From the NCBI GenBank assembly GCA_016936695.1, contig JAFGXK010000047.1, positions 1-10,344 of the forward strand: a DNA stretch of 10,344 bases, given 5' to 3'. The position numbers and the translations under genes are program-made. Positions 1 to 7,305 of the stretch are shown in pieces (the first letter of the stretch is position 1; each line of letters opens with the position of its first letter). The stretch comes from Bacteroidales bacterium. GTDB taxonomy: Bacteria > Bacteroidota > Bacteroidia > Bacteroidales > VadinHA17. The notes below the pieces were generated by a model that made no database searches, was not told where the DNA came from, and saw only the letters and a program-made list of their open reading frames with translations.

Positions 1-1390
1 AGAACGTGTTGCCACAAGCTACAATTCATACAAAATCAACACCGTGTTGAGGGAAATGTATGGCTGGGACGGCTACATCCTGACTGACTTTGGAATCATT
101 CAAAGCATGAATTACGGTGTGGAAAAATTAACTCCGGCTGAATGCATATTAAAAATCCTGCAGGCAGGTTGTGATGCTCTCGGCGATTGGGGAAGGCCCG
201 GACGACCGGAGGATATCGAATATGCCATAGAGGCTTATAAGCTTGGTGTTGAGAAGCTTGGCGAAGCAGGAATGAATGAAATCATGAATAAGTCGACCGA
301 AAGGATCCTGAGAACCCAATTCAATATTGGAATAGTTGACAATCCATATCTAAGCATCGGGAAAGCCGAAACGGTTCCAAACAACGCGGAGCACAACGTC
401 AGGGGCTATCAGGCTTTGCTCAGGTCTGTTGTGATGCTTAAGAACAGTGGAGGAATTATTCATCAGGAAACGGCAGGAGCAGAGAAGAAGAGTGTGTATA
501 TCCCAAGGGTGTATCTGGCCGCAACTACCGGGCGACAGGCTGGTCCTGCAACTGCTAATCCGGTAATAAACCCAGAAATAGCCGGAGAGTATTTTAATGT
601 CGTTACTGATAAACTGGCTGAAAAACTTACAGGTCCGGCTGATGAGATGGGCAATCGCACTATATCGCCGAAAGATATCATACGTGCATCTGCAGCAGAA
701 ATATCCAGCTGTGACTTCGCTCTTGTCAGGGTTAGCAGTCCGCAGAACGGGAATCCTACATTCGGAGGAATGAGAGGCACTGTGAAAGACAGAGATGAAT
801 ATACATATCTGCCAATTTCACTGCAATATCGTCCCTATACTGCAAATTCAGAATTCGTGAGAAAGGAGTCCATCAGCGGAGATATGATCGAGGTGACAGA
901 GACATCCCCCGAGGGTTATGGCGATATAAAGTCACTGGTAAAGGAGAATCGCACATATTTCGGCAAGACCGGGATAATCAGGAATGAAAGCGATCTGGAT
1001 CTCATTCTGAATACCGCATCGGTAGCAGACAGGGTCATTGTTGTTCTAAACGTCTCAAATCCAATGGTTTTCAGGGAATTTGAGAACGAGGTCGATGCAA
1101 TCCTTGTGGGATTCGGTGGAGGAAGGTCATCTATTCTGTCCGACAAGGCATTCCTTGAGATTATTGCCGGTAAGGTCGAGCCTTCAGGGCTGCTACCGCT
1201 TCAGATGCCTGCTGATATGGAGACTGTTGAGGCTCAGTTCGAGGATGTACCGAGAGATATGAAATGTCATACCGACAGCGATGGCAATACTTATGATTTT
1301 GCATTTGGCCTCGGTTGGTCGGGAGTTATCAAGGACGTCCGTACGGCCAAGTATGATGTTCCTCCTGTTGTTGGCGGGCCACCTGAATAA
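1..1390 (+). CDS. Glycoside hydrolase family 3 protein, 5'-truncated by the window edge
   Basis: The reading frame is open from base 2, so this is the C-terminal 462 residues of a longer protein; the GTG at 44 is internal, not a start. The first residues match the end of the GH3 TIM barrel: an NSYKIN segment, then YGWDGYILTDFG, whose Asp (codon 86-88) is the family's catalytic nucleophile. The barrel ends near residue 110. The alpha/beta/alpha sandwich domain follows, closing with a GFGGG segment, an EPSGLLPLQMP segment (the usual GxLPxxxP region) and FAFGLGWSG. No fibronectin III domain follows; the protein ends in a Pro/Gly-rich tail. GH3 enzymes retain configuration and release terminal beta-linked sugars. 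Oddity: the usual EGxDR acid/base loop is replaced by a VKDRDEYTYLP stretch (about 782-814), so its acid/base is unclear. Family certain, substrate unknown. It is convergent with the hipBA remnant and its promoter is outside the window. Confidence 0.9.
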   Translation, partial: ERVATSYNSYKINTVLREMYGWDGYILTDFGIIQSMNYGVEKLTPAECILKILQAGCDALGDWGRPGRPEDIEYAIEAYKLGVEKLGEAGMNEIMNKSTERILRTQFNIGIVDNPYLSIGKAETVPNNAEHNVRGYQALLRSVVMLKNSGGIIHQETAGAEKKSVYIPRVYLAATTGRQAGPATANPVINPEIAGEYFNVVTDKLAEKLTGPADEMGNRTISPKDIIRASAAEISSCDFALVRVSSPQNGNPTFGGMRGTVKDRDEYTYLPISLQYRPYTANSEFVRKESISGDMIEVTETSPEGYGDIKSLVKENRTYFGKTGIIRNESDLDLILNTASVADRVIVVLNVSNPMVFREFENEVDAILVGFGGGRSSILSDKAFLEIIAGKVEPSGLLPLQMPADMETVEAQFEDVPRDMKCHTDSDGNTYDFAFGLGWSGVIKDVRTAKYDVPPVVGGPPE

Positions 1391-1413
1391 ATCTAAACGT
1401 TGCTATATTAGTG

Positions 1414-1623
1414 TTATACCTGAGCACTTTGTAAGCCAATAAACCAGTCAAGGTCCGGATCCATAAGTTTGCGTCCCTGAGTTGTTATTTATTGCTTGTT
1501 ATATTCAAAGCTGAACACTTTTTCCCCTTTCCCGGAATGGGCAGATAGAATAACAATCAGACCTGGTTCATTCATCCCAAGCCAGTGAGCATAAACGTAG
1601 ATATCGGTTTTTGTCTTATCCAT
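1414..1623 (-). pseudogene. hipA-type toxin kinase remnant (N-terminus only)
   Basis: The ATG at 1623 lies one base after the antitoxin stop (TAG-G-ATG), the tight coupling typical of hipBA operons. It opens a 44-codon frame to a TAA at 1489-1491. The peptide has the start expected of Bacteroidota HipA-like proteins: DIYVYAHWLGM, then ILSAHSGKG, then FSFEYNK. After the stop the same frame still reads KLMDPDLDWFIGLQ, which resembles the next conserved block of the family, before a second TAA at 1414-1416. The remaining roughly 300 residues, including the Ser/Thr kinase core, are absent: the neighbouring GH3 gene ends at 1390. Intact HipA phosphorylates a target such as glutamyl-tRNA synthetase and arrests growth; this copy cannot. 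Family recognition is from memory of motifs. A programmed event is unlikely because the downstream gene body is missing. Confidence 0.8.
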
Positions 1624-1624
1624 C

Positions 1625-1921
1625 CTATTTCCGGCCTAATAAATTAAGATCCTGGAGTTTTCTGCCAAACTCATCATCTGTAGCAATTTTTAAAAAATCA
1701 TCCTGCAGTCCAAGGACCCGGAGAACATTAAAATATGCTCCCAGTCTAACACCGGGATCCCCCTTTTCGATCCAGTAAAGAGTTTTTCTATCTATTCCTG
1801 CTCGTTCAGCAACCTGAATTGTTGTAAAGCTCCTTCTTTTTCTTGCGAGTTTTATATTCTGCCCTACTTTCTCAAGTATCTGTTGATGCTTTGGAAAGAG
1901 TATTTGCTTCTTCGATTTCAT
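1625..1921 (-). CDS. HipB-like antitoxin / XRE-family DNA-binding repressor
   Basis: This is a complete 98-residue protein with a Cro/C1-type helix-turn-helix. The helices begin at VGQNIKLARKRR (about 19-30); TIQVAERAGIDRKTLYWIEKG (about 34-54) holds the turn and recognition helix. The segment after it (GAYFNVLRVLGLQDDFLKIA, then DDEFGRKLQDLNLL) is characteristic of HipB-like antitoxins that pair with Bacteroidota HipA kinases. In an intact module it would bind and neutralise HipA and repress the operon. Here the partner gene (1414-1623) is broken, so this is an orphan antitoxin or plain repressor. Regulation is suggested directly by sequence: a 17-bp inverted repeat (1926-1978) flanks a -10-like box just upstream, which fits autorepression. 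The frame is intact with no sign of decay, which may mean recent loss of hipA or a retained function. The ATG at 1921 is chosen because it leaves a short leader of about 15 nt after the predicted promoter. Confidence 0.87.
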   Translation of the reverse strand: MKSKKQILFPKHQQILEKVGQNIKLARKRRSFTTIQVAERAGIDRKTLYWIEKGDPGVRLGAYFNVLRVLGLQDDFLKIATDDEFGRKLQDLNLLGRK

Positions 1922-1925
1922 ATAT

Positions 1926-1978
1926 AATGGGGTATATTATCCACAAATATAAGCCTTATAGGGATATTATACCCCATT
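1926..1978. promoter_or_regulatory. Probable HipB operator: long inverted repeat with an inner palindrome
   Basis: The arm at 1926-1942 (AATGGGGTATATTATCC) and the arm at 1962-1978 (GGATATTATACCCCATT) are reverse complements at 16 of 17 positions, separated by 19 bp. Inside the spacer lies a second, perfect palindrome, TATAAG-C-CTTATA (1948-1960). The inner ends of the long arms read TATCC and GGATA, the half-sites known from the E. coli HipB operator, although there they are 8 bp apart and here 19. Position immediately upstream of the hipB-like gene supports an autoregulatory operator. The repeat is seen directly; binding by this HipB is inferred. Confidence 0.75.
1944..1951 (-). promoter_or_regulatory. 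Predicted -10 box of the hipB promoter
   Basis: Read on the minus strand this is TATATTTG, an exact match to the Bacteroidota -10 consensus TAnnTTTG. It lies 22 bases before the ATG at 1921, giving a predicted leader of about 15 nt. No clear -33 TTTG was found. The box sits between the two arms of the operator, so a repressor bound to the arms would block polymerase. Confidence 0.5.
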
Positions 1979-2216
1979 TTAATGAAAATAAGTAAGCTTA
2001 TCATTAATTAAAACAGCAACAGAATCTTAATTCATTCCCTAACTGCCAAGATCATCAAACGCAGGAGGATCAACTTGTGATAGAACTGAATCCTGATAAA
2101 ATTAAAACTGGTGAGAATTTAATTATCAAAAGGAAGGGTCTGTTCAAATTGAAGAAGATCCTATAAAAAGAAACTTTTTACATATAATGCCGGGCACACT
2201 GGGTGCTGAGCCCTTA
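1979..2216. other. Intergenic region with one doubtful short reading frame
   Basis: No convincing gene was found between the hipB operator and the GH3 stop. A 29-codon frame on the plus strand (GTG at 2077, TAA at 2164-2166) is preceded by a good Shine-Dalgarno-like AGGAGG (2063-2068). It encodes a lysine-rich peptide that starts VIELNPDKIKTGEN and ends FKLKKIL. The frame stays open upstream to a stop near 2010, so this could instead be the tail of a decayed gene. I do not recognise the peptide. Low confidence that it is translated. Confidence 0.2.
2164..2180 (-). terminator. Possible weak terminator after the GH3 gene
   Basis: TAAAAAG-AAA-CTTTTTA forms a 7-bp, 3-nt-loop hairpin about 40 bases past the GH3 stop. 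On the minus strand the 3' arm supplies a short T run. The stem has only one G-C pair, so intrinsic termination would be weak. An additional small hairpin with GCAC/GTGC arms lies between it and the gene. Confidence 0.25.
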
Positions 2217-4499
2217 TCACTTCAGTATGACTTCCTTTTTCAGTTTTATATCCCGGGATGAAGCTCCGACCAGAATTTCAAGTTTACAAAGGTCATTGTC
2301 CCATGAATGTGTCTTTTCGTTCCAGTACTGAAGATCCTTCACCGGAATTAATAGCTTGACAGTTTTACTCTCAGCCGGAAGAAGTTGTATCCTTGAAAAT
2401 GCCTTGAGTTCCTTTTCAGGCCACTCAACAGCCGGGTTAATGCGGTGTACATATACCTGCACCACTTCATCGGCAGCCATTTCACCGGTGTTTTTCAGAT
2501 TTACTGAAACTATTATTTCATCATCTTTACCATACTTTTTTTTGTTGGCTTTCAGTTTACTGTACTCGAAAGTGGTATAAGTGAGACCATGTCCAAAAGG
2601 ATACTTGACAGGGATGTTTTTTGTATCATACCAGCGATATCCTACGAGCGATTCTTCGGAATAATATGCTGAATTCGGGTCTGATTTCTGAGATTTATCC
2701 GGCTCCTGTACGCCTTTTTCTGCTGCGTCAGTTTTTGAAACAAGATTGGCAAAGACATCTGATTTTTTAGTTCCCTGGGGATAATTATGCAGATAATAAG
2801 CTGGTGAATCTTCCAGTTTAACAGGCAGGGTAAATGGCAACCGGCCGCCCGGAGAGATTTTACCAAGAAGCACATCAGCCAGGGCATTACCTCCCTCAGA
2901 GCCGTTGAACCAGGAAATAACAAGTGCTCTTGAAAGTGGTTCCACAACATTAAGATCATTTGGAGCTCCGCTTGCAAGGACTGTTACAATATTCTTATTC
3001 ACTTTAGCAATACTGGTTATCAATTTATCCTGACCATAAGGTAAAGAGATGTCTTCCCTGTCACTCCCCTCTGTTTCAACTGTCCGGTTATTGCCACCAA
3101 TAAAGATGACTAAACTGGCTTTGGATGCCGCTTCAACAGCTTCATCTGTAAGCTTCTGAGCGGTTATTTCCTTTTGACGGGCTGCATTTTCAATTTCTTC
3201 AGGGGTCCTTTTTCTGAACCTGTCGGCAAAACTAAACTGAACCGCTTCATATCCCTGGGCATATATGATCCGGGCTTTGTCTCCGATGCGATCCTTCAAT
3301 CCCTCCAAAGGTGTTATTTCATAAAGTGTCTTCACTCCTGCACCTAATCCGCCTGTTGCCATTTTTTGAGTAGCATTCGCTCCAATAACAGCGATAATTG
3401 GTTTATTCTCCAGTTGCAAAGGAAGCACACCATCATTTCTAAGCAGAACGATGGATTTGCTTGCAACATTATATGCTATCTTATGCTGGGCAGGCTGGGA
3501 AGTAATTTCCTTGTTTGCTTCATTTTCAGGGACAGGCTTTATAGCAAGTCTGACACGCAAGATTTCTCGCACCCTCTGATTAATAAGATCTTCGGAAACC
3601 AAACCTGCACTAACTGAATCAAGCAGGGCTTTCCCAAAATACCTTTTATCAGGCATTTCAACATTCAGTCCGTTTTTTATTGCATTCACAGTGCTGTGAG
3701 TACCTCCCCAGTCGGAAATAACCATTCCTGCAAATCCCCATTCATTTCGGAGTATCTTGTTTAGCAGAATGTCATTTTCTGCACACCACCAGCCATTTAC
3801 CTTGTTATAGGCAGCCATAACCCCGTAAACATCGGCTTCTTCAACAGCGGCCCTGAACGGTGGAAGATATATCTCACGCATTGCGCGTTCGCCAATAATT
3901 ACATTTACACTTCCACGATTGTTTTCCTGGTTATTCAGGGCATAATGCTTGATGCAAACGGCTACTCCATTGTCCTGAGCACCTTTGGAGTATCCTACAG
4001 CCATTATTGAATTCAGAAAAGGGTCTTCACTCAGATATTCATAGGTTCTTCCTCCGGTTGGAATCCTTTGAATATTTATTGCCGGACCTAGAAGCATGTC
4101 CTTCCCCCTTAAGCGTGCTTCACGGGCCATTCCGGTTCCATAGGCATAAGCCAGTTCAGGAGACCATGTTGCCGCCAGGGCTGAACCTGTTGGGAAAAAT
4201 GTGGCTTTATCATTCTCCAGACCAAGCGGATTCCAGTTGTCAGGATGCATTTCCTCGCGGATGCCAAAAGGTCCGTCTGTATATTTCATATCAGCTATTC
4301 CCTGACTTGCTACTCCTGTTGAAACGAACATATGCTTGGCATGGAGCATGTCCACTTTTTCCCCGATTGTCATTTTGCTGATTATCCCGTCGATCTGTTT
4401 ATCGTACTGAAGAAGGGCAGATCTGTGTGATTTTTCGGTTGTTGCACTGACCAGCAGTACTGTGATGGCAGTAAAAGCAAGGATTCTTGTTATTCTCAT
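2217..4499 (-). CDS. Exported glycoside hydrolase family 3 enzyme with C-terminal fibronectin III-like domain
   Basis: The protein has 760 residues if begun at the ATG at 4499. That start is preferred because it gives a clean signal peptide (MRITRILAFTAITVLLVSA); a start at 4580 would add 27 polar residues before it. Domains in order: TIM barrel (about 30-330) with substrate-binding motifs YTDGPFGIR, GRTYEYLSEDP and KHYALNNQE and the nucleophile Asp263 in VISDWGG; alpha/beta/alpha sandwich (about 365-580) with the acid/base Glu477 in ETEGSDRED; a PFGHGLTYTTF linker; and a fibronectin III-like domain (about 658-755). It is a complete, canonical three-domain GH3, acting in the periplasm or outside the cell. 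It most likely releases terminal beta-glucose or a similar residue from oligosaccharides, but GH3 also covers xylosidases and arabinosidases. No lipobox cysteine is seen. It is divergent from the GH2 gene across a shared 281-bp control region. Confidence 0.93.
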   Translation of the reverse strand: MRITRILAFTAITVLLVSATTEKSHRSALLQYDKQIDGIISKMTIGEKVDMLHAKHMFVSTGVASQGIADMKYTDGPFGIREEMHPDNWNPLGLENDKATFFPTGSALAATWSPELAYAYGTGMAREARLRGKDMLLGPAINIQRIPTGGRTYEYLSEDPFLNSIMAVGYSKGAQDNGVAVCIKHYALNNQENNRGSVNVIIGERAMREIYLPPFRAAVEEADVYGVMAAYNKVNGWWCAENDILLNKILRNEWGFAGMVISDWGGTHSTVNAIKNGLNVEMPDKRYFGKALLDSVSAGLVSEDLINQRVREILRVRLAIKPVPENEANKEITSQPAQHKIAYNVASKSIVLLRNDGVLPLQLENKPIIAVIGANATQKMATGGLGAGVKTLYEITPLEGLKDRIGDKARIIYAQGYEAVQFSFADRFRKRTPEEIENAARQKEITAQKLTDEAVEAASKASLVIFIGGNNRTVETEGSDREDISLPYGQDKLITSIAKVNKNIVTVLASGAPNDLNVVEPLSRALVISWFNGSEGGNALADVLLGKISPGGRLPFTLPVKLEDSPAYYLHNYPQGTKKSDVFANLVSKTDAAEKGVQEPDKSQKSDPNSAYYSEESLVGYRWYDTKNIPVKYPFGHGLTYTTFEYSKLKANKKKYGKDDEIIVSVNLKNTGEMAADEVVQVYVHRINPAVEWPEKELKAFSRIQLLPAESKTVKLLIPVKDLQYWNEKTHSWDNDLCKLEILVGASSRDIKLKKEVILK

Positions 4500-4780
4500 A
4501 TCTTTTAAATCATTAATAATATACTTAAATGTCACCCATTGGAATTGCAGATTTGCAGTATCTGAAGATCTGTTCTGCATTGTCCAGGTGAATGATTGCC
4601 ATTAATTACTTTGAAAACGGATTAAAATTACCTCTCTGTCTGATTCGCAACTATCGGTCATTTTATTGTGATTTGCAAATGTAAAAATAATGCACTTAAG
4701 CTTGCATGACACTTAAAATTAATTTGACTTGTTAGTGATCGGATTACTTGAATTTGTCAGGAGTTTGTTGTTATCTTTAA
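4500..4780. promoter_or_regulatory. Divergent control region between the GH3 and GH2 genes
   Basis: These 281 AT-rich bases hold no convincing gene and must contain promoters for both flanking genes. On the minus strand TACATTTG (4683-4676) matches the Bacteroidota TAnnTTTG -10 box exactly and would give GH3 a leader of about 170 nt. It overlaps a perfect 10-bp palindrome, ATTTGCAAAT (4671-4680). For GH2, TGAATTTG (4749-4756) matches 7 of 8 positions, with a TTTG 22 bp upstream (4723-4726), and would give an 18-nt leader. Two copies of CACTTAA (4693-4699 and 4710-4716) lie 17 bp apart in the same orientation and might be a regulator's direct repeat. All assignments are by eye. Confidence 0.4.
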
Positions 4781-7231
4781 ATGAAAAAAAGAGCGTCAAA
4801 AATGAAAAAGTATAAATTAGTTCGTATGCCATTGTCCGGGATATTTTTGCTCCTTCTCATTGCAACCGGAACAATTTTGAATGCACAGGATTTTGGCCGC
4901 AGGGAAAAACTAAACGACGACTGGTATTTCAATCCGGGAGACATCCGGTATGGAGGAATAGAAAATATGGATTGCAGCAAATGGGCTGTTGTTGATCTTC
5001 CTCATGACTGGACAGTAGAGAAAAACGCGAGTCCTGAACTGGCAAGTTGCACCGGCTACCTTCCGGGAGGCATTGCCTGGTACAGGAAAGAAATTGTTGT
5101 TCCTGCCCCGGAGAAAGGAAACAAGGTTTACATCTTTTTTGAAGGGGTTTATAATAACAGCGAAGTTTTTATAAACGGTAAATGGGTTGGGAAAAGGCCA
5201 AATGGCTATATATCATTTATGTACGACCTGACTCCGTACATAAAGTGGGGAGAGAAGAATTCGATTGCCGTTAGAGTTGATCATAGCAACGATGCAGATT
5301 CGCGCTGGTACACGGGATCAGGAATCTATCGTGATGTGTACCTTGTATATGCCAACCCGGTTCATATCAATCTCTGGGGTGTGGCCTACCAGGCAGAAAT
5401 TGAAAACAACGCGGCAGAAATCACAATAACCACAATAATAAAGAACTCCATTGAATCTTCACCGGTAAAAGTAGTTCATGAACTATTCGATGCTGAAGGC
5501 CGCAAAGTTGCATCCTCCTCAAAAAGCGGAACTGCTGATGCTAAAAGTCTTACGGAATTCAGCCAGATTATGAAGCTTCGGTCTCCGGCGTTGTGGAGCA
5601 TCGCTTCGCCTTATTTGTATACGCTGAAAACTTCTGTATATAAGGGAACCAGGCTTATTGACGAAAGCAGTTGCAGAGCCGGCATCCGTGAAATTGAATT
5701 CGATCCGGATAAAGGCTTTTATCTCAATGGAGTGAACACAAAATTAAAAGGTGTATGCATTCATCACGATGCAGGTGTCCTGGGTGCCGCAGTTACCAAA
5801 TCGGTATGGCGGACACGGCTTGAAACTTTGAAAAGTCTCGGGGTTAATGCTATCCGGACAAGCCATAATCCTCAGGCACCGCATCTGTACGAATTATGCG
5901 ATGAACTCGGGTTTGTTGTAATGGATGAAGCATTCGATGAATGGGAATATCCAAAGAACAAGTGGATCACAGGCTGGAACAGAGGTATTCCGGGGCATCA
6001 GGGAACTTCTCAGTATTTCAGGGAATGGAGTACGCGGGATCTGAAAGATCAGGTTATGCAACACCGGAAGCATCCATCCATAATCATGTGGAGTATTGGC
6101 AATGAAGTGGACTATCCTAATGATCCCTATACACATCCCGTACTGGCCGATGAGGGTATCAGTCAGCAGTCTGTAAGGGCATTTCTGGAGGATCATCCGA
6201 GAGCAGAAACCCTTGGTCAGATTGCCAGGGAACTTGTTGCTGCGGTAAAGGAAGCCGATAATTCCAGACCTGTCACGGCAGCTCTGGCCGGTGCAGTGAT
6301 GTCGAACTATACCGATTATCCCTTTGTACTTGACATTGTAGGCTATAATTACACCGAAAACAAATACGACAGTGACCATAAGCTGTATCCGGAAAGGATT
6401 CTTTACGGAAGTGAGAATAGACATGACTTACCGGCGTGGTATGCAGTAAAAGACAAGGAATTTATTTTTGGACAATTCCTCTGGACAGGTATTGATTATC
6501 TGGGTGAGTCAGGTGCATGGCCCGCCCGTGGTTCGACTTCGGGTTTGCTCGATCTGGCCGGCAATATAAAACCCCGGGGCTATTTCCGCAAATCGTTGTG
6601 GAGTGACAAGCCAATGGCTTACATTGGAACATACAGACTGGTAGAAAGAGGTGGTCGGATGGGAAACAGATTATCAGCAGATGCACCGCCTTTGTGGAAT
6701 TACGATAAGGATACCAGGGTCCAGGTAGTTTGTTACACGAATTGCAATGAAGCAGAATTGCAGCTTAACGGAAAAACAGTTGGTGAACGCAAACCATATG
6801 ATACTGAAACCGGGATAATCGCATGGATCGTCAACTACGAACCCGGCGAACTCAAAGTGGTAGCATTCAATAACGGAAAGGAGGCTGCAACATACAGAAT
6901 TGCATCCAATACGATGCCCGCTAAGATTGACGCTGAAGTTCTTAAACCAATGGATAATGAGCTTTTGAGACAGGTGAAGGTGAGTATTCTGGATGCAAAT
7001 GGCAACCATTCCATCCTGGCTGACAATGAAATCACCTGTGAAATTTCCGGAGGGACTTTGCTTGGAATGGAAAATGCTTCACCCAATGCTGCAGATAACT
7101 ATCAGGACAATAAGCAACGCTGCATTAATGGCAGATTATTGATTTATGTAAAAAAAGATGCAGCGGAGAACCCGGTTTCAATGAAGCTATCATCACCGCT
7201 TCTGGACTCAATGGAACTGAAAATTGAATAG
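4781..7231 (+). CDS. Exported glycoside hydrolase family 2 enzyme, probable beta-galactosidase-like
   Basis: The protein has 816 residues. A signal peptide spans about 1-35 (hydrophobic GIFLLLLIATG, then NAQ). The first ATG and one seven codons later (4802) both leave it intact, so the start is uncertain by seven residues. Domains: jelly-roll sugar-binding domain (about 40-195) with DLPHDW and WYRKEI; Ig-like domain (about 197-305); TIM barrel (about 310-610). The acid/base Glu442 is in WSIGNEVD and the nucleophile Glu545 in ILYGSENRHD; SHNPQAP and GQFLWTGIDYLGE are also standard. Two further Ig-like C-terminal domains resemble DUF4982 (about 645-708) and the GH2 domain 5 (about 713-790). This layout is common among Bacteroidota GH2 beta-galactosidases of polysaccharide loci, and the barrel resembles that group by memory. 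Other beta-glycosidase specificities are possible. The GH43 gene follows after 74 bp and is probably co-transcribed. Confidence 0.93.
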   Translation: MKKRASKMKKYKLVRMPLSGIFLLLLIATGTILNAQDFGRREKLNDDWYFNPGDIRYGGIENMDCSKWAVVDLPHDWTVEKNASPELASCTGYLPGGIAWYRKEIVVPAPEKGNKVYIFFEGVYNNSEVFINGKWVGKRPNGYISFMYDLTPYIKWGEKNSIAVRVDHSNDADSRWYTGSGIYRDVYLVYANPVHINLWGVAYQAEIENNAAEITITTIIKNSIESSPVKVVHELFDAEGRKVASSSKSGTADAKSLTEFSQIMKLRSPALWSIASPYLYTLKTSVYKGTRLIDESSCRAGIREIEFDPDKGFYLNGVNTKLKGVCIHHDAGVLGAAVTKSVWRTRLETLKSLGVNAIRTSHNPQAPHLYELCDELGFVVMDEAFDEWEYPKNKWITGWNRGIPGHQGTSQYFREWSTRDLKDQVMQHRKHPSIIMWSIGNEVDYPNDPYTHPVLADEGISQQSVRAFLEDHPRAETLGQIARELVAAVKEADNSRPVTAALAGAVMSNYTDYPFVLDIVGYNYTENKYDSDHKLYPERILYGSENRHDLPAWYAVKDKEFIFGQFLWTGIDYLGESGAWPARGSTSGLLDLAGNIKPRGYFRKSLWSDKPMAYIGTYRLVERGGRMGNRLSADAPPLWNYDKDTRVQVVCYTNCNEAELQLNGKTVGERKPYDTETGIIAWIVNYEPGELKVVAFNNGKEAATYRIASNTMPAKIDAEVLKPMDNELLRQVKVSILDANGNHSILADNEITCEISGGTLLGMENASPNAADNYQDNKQRCINGRLLIYVKKDAAENPVSMKLSSPLLDSMELKIE

Positions 7232-7305
7232 TTTTTACTGCCTGAATCACCTCACAACAGGCGGGAAAAAGGAGACAAATACATAAACTCAAAATTCTGA
7301 ATACC

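Noticed and set aside
44..46. GTG at 44 as the start of the first GH3 protein
   Set aside because: The frame is open to the window edge and the upstream residues (NSYKIN) continue the GH3 barrel, so the start is outside the window.
4500..4580. N-terminal 27-residue extension of the GH3 gene from an ATG at 4580
   Set aside because: The added residues are polar and would bury the signal peptide; the ATG at 4499 gives a standard export signal.
4771..4779. TATCTTTA just before the GH2 ATG as its -10 box
   Set aside because: It ends 2 bases before the ATG at 4781, so it could serve only the internal ATG at 4802, and a properly spaced -33 element is lacking.
5894..6424. 176-codon minus-strand reading frame inside the GH2 gene
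   Set aside because: It is antisense to the conserved GH2 catalytic barrel, has no recognisable motif and no promoter; a shadow frame.
7240..7262. Terminator or attenuator hairpin between GH2 and GH43
   Set aside because: GCCTG/CAGGC gives a 5-bp stem with a 13-nt loop and no following T tract; it does not break the likely operon.
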